In this document: in pieces, positions 1 to 5,220 of the stretch
Position numbering within the stretch: position 1 is the first letter of the stretch
Layout of the letters: every line of letters starts with the position of its first letter
Assembly (NCBI GenBank): GCA_030605895.1
Contig: JAUWHL010000269.1
Location: 1 to 5,412 of the forward strand
DNA from: Promethearchaeota archaeon
Lineage (GTDB): Archaea > Asgardarchaeota > Lokiarchaeia > Sigyniarchaeales > SOKP01
Length of the DNA: 5,412 nucleotides
Direction of reading: 5' to 3'
Made by a program: the position numbers and the translations under genes
The notes under the pieces: model-generated
Databases searched by the model: none
What the model was told of the DNA's origin: nothing
The model's input: only the letters and a program-made list of their open reading frames with translations

Positions 1-319
1 GATATTGGGTATCAACTGATATTAATGTGTTATCTGGAATTATTTCACACACAATTTCCATAGCCAACTTCATTCGACTTACTTCTTCTTCTATAGAAAT
101 CTTTTCAGACCATGGCGCAGTCGAACGTCCGCCAATATCAAGAATCTGAGCGCCATTTTTTATCATTTCAGAAGCAGCTTTTCTAATTTTTTCTGGTTTT
201 TCGTAAACAGAGCCTTGATAAAAAGACTCAGGACTTAAATTTATGACGCCTATAATTACAGTTGGAAAATCATCACCAATTTCTAAAAGATCAAATAATT
301 TAGTGTATATCTTTTTCAT
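1..319 (-). CDS. folP: Dihydropteroate synthase family protein, N-terminal part (runs off left edge)
   Basis: The first 106 codons are visible; the rest lies beyond base 1. Seen: GVINLSPESF at residues 24-33, GAQILDIGGRSTAP at 56-69 and SVDTQ at 101-105. These match, in order and spacing, the three N-terminal pterin/metal-binding signatures of the TIM-barrel dihydropteroate synthase (DHPS) family. Asn27 corresponds to the conserved Asn of the first motif. The family joins a pterin pyrophosphate to an arylamine such as p-aminobenzoate, a cytosolic step toward folate or a related C1 carrier. The bacterial GGEST motif reads GGRST here, a variant I associate with archaeal members, so the exact substrate is uncertain. 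The ATG at 319 is chosen because an in-frame TAA lies two codons upstream. There is no Shine-Dalgarno sequence, and a TATA-like box lies about 26 bases upstream, so the gene is probably leaderless. It is divergent from the toxin-antitoxin pair. Confidence 0.85.
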   Translation of the reverse strand, partial: MKKIYTKLFDLLEIGDDFPTVIIGVINLSPESFYQGSVYEKPEKIRKAASEMIKNGAQILDIGGRSTAPWSEKISIEEEVSRMKLAMEIVCEIIPDNTLISVDTQY

Positions 320-340
320 TGCTTATCTATAAAATGAAAA

Positions 341-349
341 AAATATATC
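341..349 (-). promoter_or_regulatory. Candidate TATA box for the minus-strand DHPS family gene
   Basis: Read on the minus strand this is GATATATTT, centred about 26 bases upstream of the A of the ATG at 319. That is the distance expected when an archaeal TATA box drives a leaderless transcript. The whole neighbourhood is A/T, including a second ATATAT about 8 bases further up, so the exact box is uncertain. Confidence 0.4.
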
Positions 350-626
350 AAATATATGTTATTCTTTTTAGAATTTATATTGAGATCTGTTTAAGGGTAT
401 ACATTCCCGCTTGAAAGCATAACCCAACCAATATTAGTTTTATTTTTTAGATCAGCTAATGCGTTCTATGAGAAACTTAAAAAAAAATAATTTTTCTATT
501 TCCTTAGAAGAAATTGCGAGAGAAAATAATCCTTAACTCAGCTATTATTAAAATATTATATTAATTTCTTTTTATGCAATTCGTTAAGGGCTTAAAACCT
601 CATTAATACTTTAATATCTGATTTTC

Positions 627-634
627 TTTATAAT
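627..634 (+). promoter_or_regulatory. Candidate TATA box for the toxin-antitoxin pair
   Basis: TTTATAAT, identical to the octamer in front of cofE. Its centre lies about 36 bases before the ATG at 667. An archaeal start site about 26 bases downstream would fall near 656, leaving a leader of about 10 bases. That leader overlaps AAGGTT (655-660), a weak match to the archaeal Shine-Dalgarno core (AGGT of GGAGGTGA), 6 bases before the ATG. The AT-rich background lowers certainty. Confidence 0.45.
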
Positions 635-666
635 TATTAGAATTATATATTTTAAAGGTTAAAAAA

Positions 667-936
667 ATGGATATTATAATTTCAAAAGAAGAGATAATAG
701 AGTATGAAAAGTTAAAAGTTATTAGTGAAATCACTTTGACAAAAGAAAAAACAACTCTTTTTGAAAAGAAATATGGGTGCTCTATAGACGCTTTTAGAAA
801 GAGAATGGAAGAGACTGACGAGAGTTTTGAAGAATGGGATGATTATATTGAATGGAAGGCTAATTTCGAATCATTAAAGGATTTAGAAAACAAATTAATT
901 GAACTAGACAATGCAAAAAACATTAAAATTGTTTAA
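667..936 (+). CDS. Probable antitoxin-like small acidic helical protein upstream of a TumE-type toxin
   Basis: An 89-residue cytosolic protein with no signal peptide or membrane segment. It is rich in Glu, Lys and Asp and looks almost entirely helical. The N-terminal half includes KKYGCSIDAFRKRM (residues 34-47), and SFEEWDDYIEWKA (53-65) is followed by a leucine-spaced helix (67-82) that could form a coiled coil. I recognise the WDDYIEW block as typical of small proteins encoded just before DUF6516/TumE-like genes in archaea and some bacteria; this is from memory. I see no helix-turn-helix or ribbon-helix-helix motif, so DNA binding cannot be claimed. Its last 26 bases overlap the next gene in another frame, implying a bicistronic message and translational coupling. 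The antitoxin role is inferred from position, size and partner. It could instead be an accessory protein of unknown function. Confidence 0.65.
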   Translation: MDIIISKEEIIEYEKLKVISEITLTKEKTTLFEKKYGCSIDAFRKRMEETDESFEEWDDYIEWKANFESLKDLENKLIELDNAKNIKIV

Positions 937-1258
937 AAAGAGTCGAATAATTAAAAAACACACGATTCTTGATTATAAATCTAGTTCTAAAGCGCAATAC
1001 TTAAAAGCTAAAGTGGAACTAAAAAATGGAGATTTATTATTTCTAAAAGAATATATTTCTTCGACTGAACATTTATATTCATATCATTGGCAAAAAGCAA
1101 ATGGAGATTTAATAATTAGATGGGATAATTCACCACACTATAAATCTTTAACAACTTTTCCTCATCATAAACATAGTCCAGATTTGGAAGAATCTTATGA
1201 AACAACTTTTAAAGATGTAATTAAAGTTATTAAAAAGATTATGAAAAAGGGAAAATAA
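911..1258 (+). CDS. TumE-like (DUF6516 family) toxin-like protein
   Basis: A 115-residue basic protein. Seen: the block YSYHWQ (residues 56-61), then RWDNSPH (70-76), then FPHHKH (83-88), followed by an acidic patch and a C-terminal helix. This His/Trp/Asp pattern is the hallmark I know for the DUF6516 family, named TumE after the toxin of a TumE-TumA toxin-antitoxin pair. Members are about 100-130 residues, so this one is full length. The conserved histidines would suit a nuclease-like active site, but catalysis is inferred. The ATG at 911 is the first possible start: an in-frame TAG lies at 905-907. There is no Shine-Dalgarno sequence, and the start sits inside the preceding gene, so translation probably depends on that gene. 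This fits antitoxin-before-toxin order. Expression would be expected to follow the upstream protein, possibly with autoregulation, but no operator is proven. Confidence 0.75.
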   Translation: MQKTLKLFKKSRIIKKHTILDYKSSSKAQYLKAKVELKNGDLLFLKEYISSTEHLYSYHWQKANGDLIIRWDNSPHYKSLTTFPHHKHSPDLEESYETTFKDVIKVIKKIMKKGK

Positions 1259-1342
1259 ATGTCAAAGATGTACCTGTTTCTTATTTGAATGAAATAGAAT
1301 TTTTAAGATACAAATCTATACAATAGGATAAACAAAAATAGA

Positions 1343-1350
1343 TTTATAAT
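1343..1350 (+). promoter_or_regulatory. TATA box for leaderless cofE
   Basis: TTTATAAT, preceded by a purine-rich AAAATAGA that suits a BRE element. The box centre lies about 26 bases before the ATG at 1373, so the predicted transcription start coincides with the start codon. No Shine-Dalgarno sequence is present in the intervening TATTACGTGCT. This is the cleanest promoter in the window. Confidence 0.6.
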
Positions 1351-1372
1351 AAGTATTATTCTATTACGTGCT

Positions 1373-2158
1373 ATGGAATTATTTTCTATAAGACTTCCTC
1401 TCATTAAGAAAAATGATCCTTTATTAGAAATTGTTATTAAGAACATTAGGGATCAAGGAAAATCCTTGAATGAGGGAGACATTATTGTTATCGCAGAAAA
1501 AGTGGTTGCTACTTCTCAAGGAAGAGTTATAAAGTTATCTGAAGTTGAAAACATATCAGATAGAGCAAAACAGCTAGCAAAAGAATATGATATGGATGAA
1601 AGGTATGTTGAATTGATATTAAGAGAAGCAACCATGATTCTTGGAGGAATGAAACATGTTATACTGGCAAAGGTTAATGATTTTCTCATCGCTAATGCTG
1701 GAATTGATCAATCTAATGCAGGTATTGGGAATATTGTTCTCTTGCCAAAAAACTTAAAGCAAGTCGTTTGGGATTATTGGAGAGAGATAAGAAAGGAGTT
1801 TGGATTAAACAATTTTGGAGTGATAATTGCGGATTCTAGAGTGCAACCGCTTAGAAAAGGTACTATTGGAATTGCTATAGCAACTGCGGGATTCGAACCC
1901 GTTGAAGATTTAATAGGTCAACCAGATCTTTTTAAAAGACCAATGGAAATAACAATGAGAGCTATAGCAGATGATCTCGTAAGTGCTGCTCAGTTTTTAT
2001 TAGGAGAAGCTGATAATCAAACACCTGTAGTAGTTATTAGAGGAAGTAATGTTGAATTTACTGAAAAACCAAAAACCACGCCTGAAATGCCTCCAGAGGA
2101 ATGTCTCTATATGAACATCTTCTCAAAATATCTTTTGAAAAAACATGATGAAAATTAA
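1373..2158 (+). CDS. cofE: Coenzyme F420-0:L-glutamate ligase (CofE)
   Basis: A 261-residue cytosolic enzyme of the CofE family. In the family it uses GTP and a divalent metal to add L-glutamate residues, the first by amide and the next by gamma linkage, to F420-0, completing coenzyme F420. Seen: GDIIVIAEKVVATSQGR (35-51), NAGIDQSN (108-115), GVIIADSR (149-156), RKGTIGIAIATAGFEPVEDL (161-180), DLFKRP (185-190) and the helix AIADDLVSAAQFLLGEA (197-213), then PVVVIRG (218-224). Asp112 and Asp154 sit where the family's metal-binding aspartates are expected. Length is typical (about 245-260). The tail after residue 225 is Pro/Glu/Lys-rich and less conserved. Two positions look divergent from the usual pattern: SRVQPLRKG where GRPWR-like sequence is common, and KR instead of GR in DLFKRP. 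It could therefore be a CofE paralogue with altered substrate, though the fold assignment is firm. It stands alone behind its own leaderless promoter, with no other cof gene in view. Confidence 0.88.
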   Translation: MELFSIRLPLIKKNDPLLEIVIKNIRDQGKSLNEGDIIVIAEKVVATSQGRVIKLSEVENISDRAKQLAKEYDMDERYVELILREATMILGGMKHVILAKVNDFLIANAGIDQSNAGIGNIVLLPKNLKQVVWDYWREIRKEFGLNNFGVIIADSRVQPLRKGTIGIAIATAGFEPVEDLIGQPDLFKRPMEITMRAIADDLVSAAQFLLGEADNQTPVVVIRGSNVEFTEKPKTTPEMPPEECLYMNIFSKYLLKKHDEN

Positions 2159-2240
2159 TTTCTAGTACGTCTAATTTTTCATTTGAATATTGTCAAAATG
2201 TATTTATAGTGAAATTTTTTAGAAATCGATAACTAATAAA

Positions 2241-2248
2241 GATATATT
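2241..2248 (+). promoter_or_regulatory. Candidate TATA box for asnS
   Basis: GATATATT is centred about 28 bases before the ATG at 2273, again consistent with a leaderless or nearly leaderless message. A competing box, ATTTATAG at 2202-2209, would instead give a leader of about 40 bases that includes AGGA (2260-2263), a weak Shine-Dalgarno match 9 bases before the ATG. I cannot decide between them. Confidence 0.4.
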
Positions 2249-2272
2249 TGCTATACATTAGGAAATTCGAAA

Positions 2273-3574
2273 ATGAAAGATAAAAAATATACAACAATTG
2301 AAGAAGCTCTGAATAAGGGTTCTACTAATGTAAATCTGAGAGGTTGGGTTTATAGAGAAAGAAAATCGAATAAATTCGTTTTTATTGTTTTAAGGGATGA
2401 ATCTGACATAATACAATGTGTTATCCCCAGAGATAAAGATCCAGAAGTTTTTGAAAAAGCTGAAAAGTTAACAATAGAATCCTCAATTAAAATTTCAGGG
2501 GATTTAAAAAAAGATGAGAGAGCACCTACGGGTTATGAAGTGTCTGTATCTGATTTAGAAATTGTCCAAATTGCTGAACCATTTCCAATTACGGAGCATC
2601 AATCACCTGAGCTGTTATATGACAATAGGCATTTATGGATAAGATCAAGAAAATTAAATGCTATTCTTAAAATACGACACACAATTGTGGGAGCTATTCA
2701 TGAGTTTTTTAGGAGTAATGGTTATTATGAATTTGATGCTCCAATTTTTCAACCAAGCCAATCTGAAGGTGGTGCTACTTTATTTGAGGTGAAATATTTT
2801 GACGATGTAACATATCTTAGCCAAACATGGCAATTATATGCTGAAGCAGGTATCTTTTCATTAGGAAAAATATATAATATGGGACCAACATTCAGAGCAG
2901 AAAAATCTAAAACTTCAAGACATCTAACAGAATTTTGGATGGCTGAAATGGAAGCGGCATGGATGAAATTGGATGAAGTTACAGAAGTTGCGAAGGATGA
3001 AATCAGATTTATTGTCAAAAAAGTTTTAAAAGATAATAGAAAAGAACTTGAAATTTTAAAAAGAGATATTAAATTATTAGAACATTATGCAGAAGTAGAA
3101 TATCCCACAATTAAATACGCAGAAGTTTTAGATATTCTCAATACCAAATATAAAATGAATGTTCCTTGGGGTAAAGATTTAAGAACGTTAGAAGAAGCAA
3201 AAATAGCAGATCATTTTAAAGTTCCTGTGGTTGTCACACATTACCCCACAGAAATCATGGGTTTTTATAAACCCCCCAGTGATGAAAATCCGAAAGAAGC
3301 ATTATGTTTTGACATGTTAGCACCAGAGGGATATTGTGAAATCATTGGCGGGTCTGAAAGAAGTTTACTAGTTGATGATATGATAAAAAGATTAGAAGCT
3401 GACGGAGAAGATCCAAAAAATTATGATTGGTATTTTGAGCTAAGGCGTTATGGCAGTGTTCCTCATTCAGGTTATGGTGTAGGTGTAGAAAGAGTCGTTA
3501 TGTGGCTTTGTGGATTAGATAATATCAAAGATGCCATCCCATTCGCAAGAACTATGCTGCGGAAGGCTCCATGA
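2273..3574 (+). CDS. asnS: Asparaginyl-tRNA synthetase (AsnRS), archaeal type
   Basis: A 433-residue class IIb aminoacyl-tRNA synthetase; archaeal AsnRS is usually about 430. It activates asparagine with ATP and loads it onto tRNA-Asn in the cytosol. An N-terminal OB-fold anticodon-binding domain spans about residues 18-105 (VNLRGWVYRER at 20-30). The catalytic core starts near 115. Motif 1 is about 145-160. Motif 2 includes FRAEKSKTSRHLTEFW (207-222), with ATP-binding Arg208 and Glu210. Motif 3 is GVGVERVV (402-409), with the invariant Arg407. LRRYGSVPHSG (390-400) is the sequence that separates AsnRS from AspRS, whose counterpart has a PPHGG-like block. The OB domain also separates it from the AsnRS-derived asparagine synthetases, which lack it. 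Cys residues in WLCGL (411-415) and GYCEI (353-357) are not usual. It has its own promoter, a 114-base gap from cofE, and is followed by a hairpin, so it is probably monocistronic. GatA and GatB follow it. Confidence 0.9.
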   Translation: MKDKKYTTIEEALNKGSTNVNLRGWVYRERKSNKFVFIVLRDESDIIQCVIPRDKDPEVFEKAEKLTIESSIKISGDLKKDERAPTGYEVSVSDLEIVQIAEPFPITEHQSPELLYDNRHLWIRSRKLNAILKIRHTIVGAIHEFFRSNGYYEFDAPIFQPSQSEGGATLFEVKYFDDVTYLSQTWQLYAEAGIFSLGKIYNMGPTFRAEKSKTSRHLTEFWMAEMEAAWMKLDEVTEVAKDEIRFIVKKVLKDNRKELEILKRDIKLLEHYAEVEYPTIKYAEVLDILNTKYKMNVPWGKDLRTLEEAKIADHFKVPVVVTHYPTEIMGFYKPPSDENPKEALCFDMLAPEGYCEIIGGSERSLLVDDMIKRLEADGEDPKNYDWYFELRRYGSVPHSGYGVGVERVVMWLCGLDNIKDAIPFARTMLRKAP

Positions 3575-3606
3575 GAGATATATAACATTTACTCTATATC
3601 TCTTTT
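3574..3606 (+). terminator. Possible hairpin terminator of asnS
   Basis: A perfect 9-base-pair inverted repeat, AGAGATATA (3574-3582) and TATATCTCT (3595-3603), with a 12-base loop, is followed by three more T (3604-3606). It begins at the last base of the asnS stop codon. The stem has only two G-C pairs and the T-tract is short. Archaeal termination mainly needs T-tracts, so this is plausible rather than sure. Confidence 0.4.
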
Positions 3607-3651
3607 AATCATAATATATCAAAATTCGGATAATCACCTTAAGAAATTTAA

Positions 3652-3680
3652 ATTAATTGTCATGCTTAAGTATTAATTGT
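3652..3680. repeat. Tandem-spaced 9-base direct repeat upstream of gatA
   Basis: ATTAATTGT occurs at 3652-3660 and again at 3672-3680, exactly 20 bases apart. CTTAAG palindromes lie at 3638-3643 and 3665-3670, flanking and interleaving with the repeats. Two copies on the same DNA face, two helical turns apart, could be an operator for gatAB, but AT-rich spacers produce such repeats by chance. The rest of the 163-base asnS-gatA gap shows no clear TATA box. The best candidate is the T/A run TTTTTTATT (3687-3695), and no Shine-Dalgarno sequence precedes gatA. Confidence 0.45.
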
Positions 3681-3737
3681 TAACTATTTTTTATTGATCA
3701 TAATACTTTCAATTCAATTGTTTTTGGCTCAATTCTA

Positions 3738-5219
3738 ATGAAACTCTTTGAATACATGGGATATGAATTAATTGAAAAGATTAAGAATAAGAATATTTCA
3801 GTTCAAGAGTTAGTGGAGACTTGTTTTCAAAGAATAGAAGAAACTGAGCATTTATTACACTCCTTTGTTAATTTATCGAAAGAAAAAGCTATAGAAAAGG
3901 CAAAATCACTAGATAAAGATTTAAAAACTGGTAAAAAAATAGGCAGTTTATATGGGTTGACTTTAGCCAATAAAGATCTTATATGTGTTAAAGATTTTCC
4001 AACAACTTGTAGTTCAAAAATATTGAATAGTTATCAGCCACCTTATAATGCATTCGTCATTAAGCGTCTTATTGAGGAAGAGGGAGCAATTCATCTTGGT
4101 AATACAAATATGGACGAATTTGCAATGGGTAGCTCCACAGAAAACAGCTGTTATGGTCCTACCTATAACCCATGGGATCTTTCAAGAGTTCCAGGAGGAT
4201 CGAGTGGCGGTTCTGCTGCTAGTATCGCATCAGGTCAAGCAATATTAGCTTTAGGGAGTGATACTGGAGGGAGTATTCGTTGTCCTGCTTCATTTTGTGG
4301 TGTTGTTGGACTAAAACCAACTTATGGTAGAGTTTCTAGATATGGTTTAGTTGCGTTTGCGAATTCATTAGATCAAATTGGTACAATTACTAAGTGCGTT
4401 TACGATTCAGCACTAATGCTTGAAATAATATCAGGTAAGGATCCCCTCGATTCTACTTCAGTAGATAATAAAGTTGAACAATATACGGAAGAATTAAAGA
4501 ATCCTATCGATAAAAAAGTTTTAGGAGTACCAGAAGAATTCTTCGGAGAGGGCGTTGATAAGGAAGTAGAGAATGCTGTTAAAAAAGCAATTAATAAATT
4601 AGAAGGTTTAGGAGCCAAAATCGTACATATTTCAATACCTCATTTAGAATATACTGTTGCTACATATTATTTACTTTGTATGAGTGAAGCAAGTTCAAAC
4701 TTAGCGAGATATGATGGATTAAGATACGGTAAAATGAGTGAAAATCTTTCAGGGGATGTTTACGATGTTTTTAGTAGGACAAGAGTTGAAAGTTTTGGAC
4801 CTGAAGTGCGAAGGAGAATTTTTTTAGGAACTTATGCACTATCTGCAGGATATTATGATATGTTCTATATAAAGGCTCTTAAGGTCAGAACTTTAATAAA
4901 AAATGATTTTGTAGAAGCTTTTAAAAAATGCGATGCTATTGTTTGTCCAACTATGCCTTCTACAGCTTTTAAAGTTGGAGAATTAATTAATGATCCTTTA
5001 CAGATGTATCTCGCAGACATTTTAACATGTCCTGTTAATTTGGCGGGTATTCCCGCATTATCAATCCCATGTGGTTTTGATAGTAAGAATTTACCAGTAG
5101 GATTTCAAATTATTGGCGATTATTTCGATGAGAAAGGGATTCTGAACATAGGTTATCAGCTAGAACAAGAATTAGATATCTATCGGAAATTTGCTGCAGT
5201 TACAAAAGGGGGGAAATAA
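3738..5219 (+). CDS. gatA: Aspartyl/glutamyl-tRNA amidotransferase subunit A (GatA)
   Basis: A 493-residue amidase-signature protein, about the family's usual 475-490. GatA is the glutaminase of the GatCAB complex. It releases ammonia from glutamine, and the ammonia is channelled to GatB to amidate Asp-tRNA-Asn or Glu-tRNA-Gln. Seen: catalytic Lys79 in LANKDLI, cis-Ser155 in VPGGSSGGSA (151-160) and nucleophile Ser179 in SDTGGSIR (174-181). The 24-residue spacing between the two serines is that of the family. SEASSNLARYDGLRYG (316-331), VRRRIFLGTYALSAGYYD (357-374) and LADILTCPVNLAGIP (425-439) are the later GatA blocks; Asp427 sits at the glutamine-binding aspartate. All key residues are intact, so this is an active GatA rather than a general amidase. 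Cys182 replaces the Gln common in bacterial GGSIRQP. The ATG at 3738 gives the usual N-terminus. gatB follows after one base; gatC is not upstream. Confidence 0.93.
   Translation: MKLFEYMGYELIEKIKNKNISVQELVETCFQRIEETEHLLHSFVNLSKEKAIEKAKSLDKDLKTGKKIGSLYGLTLANKDLICVKDFPTTCSSKILNSYQPPYNAFVIKRLIEEEGAIHLGNTNMDEFAMGSSTENSCYGPTYNPWDLSRVPGGSSGGSAASIASGQAILALGSDTGGSIRCPASFCGVVGLKPTYGRVSRYGLVAFANSLDQIGTITKCVYDSALMLEIISGKDPLDSTSVDNKVEQYTEELKNPIDKKVLGVPEEFFGEGVDKEVENAVKKAINKLEGLGAKIVHISIPHLEYTVATYYLLCMSEASSNLARYDGLRYGKMSENLSGDVYDVFSRTRVESFGPEVRRRIFLGTYALSAGYYDMFYIKALKVRTLIKNDFVEAFKKCDAIVCPTMPSTAFKVGELINDPLQMYLADILTCPVNLAGIPALSIPCGFDSKNLPVGFQIIGDYFDEKGILNIGYQLEQELDIYRKFAAVTKGGK
5208..5213 (+). promoter_or_regulatory. 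Ribosome binding site of gatB (six-G run) that supports a TTG start
   Basis: GGGGGG lies 7 bases before the TTG at 5221 and can pair, with wobble, with the CCUCC of archaeal 16S rRNA. It is the only strong Shine-Dalgarno-like element in the window and lies inside the last gatA codons. It suits an internal gene of an operon, where leaderless initiation is not available. It also sits in an A4-G6-A3 homopolymer tract. Confidence 0.6.
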
Positions 5220-5220
5220 T

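Larger units (their letters stand above)
320..666. other. Divergent intergenic region between the DHPS family gene and the toxin-antitoxin pair
   Basis: This 347-base stretch holds no convincing gene. Its left end carries the minus-strand TATA-like box and its right end a plus-strand TATA-like box. Between them lie three weaker things. Bases 395-425 are a slightly G+C-richer island with a short GGGT/ACCC pairing. Bases 459-536 are a 25-codon open frame. Bases 584-595 hold TTAAG and CTTAA as inverted arms around two Gs. None is strong alone. The stretch is long compared with the 110-165-base gaps elsewhere in the window, so it may be the scar of a lost or degraded gene. Confidence 0.6.

Noticed and set aside
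395..425. A G+C-richer island that might be a small RNA.
   Set aside because: The pairing (GGGT with ACCC, plus GCTT with AAGC around a two-base loop) is too weak, and no C/D or other RNA boxes are visible.
1259..1288. An ATG that follows the toxin stop codon directly.
   Set aside because: It opens only a 9-codon frame with no ribosome site.
1887..1901. A tRNA T-arm look-alike on the minus strand (CGGGTTCGAATCCCG).
   Set aside because: It lies in the conserved AGFEPV codons of cofE, and no D-arm, anticodon arm or acceptor stem can be built around it.
2749..3018. An 89-codon minus-strand open frame.
   Set aside because: It lies opposite the motif 2 region of asnS, has no recognisable motif, and is a shadow of a highly conserved gene.
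2273..3574. Aspartyl-tRNA synthetase or AsnRS-like asparagine synthetase as alternatives.
   Set aside because: The RRYGSVPHSG block marks AsnRS rather than AspRS, and the N-terminal OB domain is present, which the asparagine synthetase relatives lack.
4048..4248. A 66-codon plus-strand open frame in another frame of gatA.
   Set aside because: It overlaps the amidase signature of gatA, and its translation resembles no protein I know.
4400..4618. A 72-codon minus-strand open frame.
   Set aside because: It is antisense to gatA, Ser/Thr/Pro-rich, with no motif or promoter support; a shadow.
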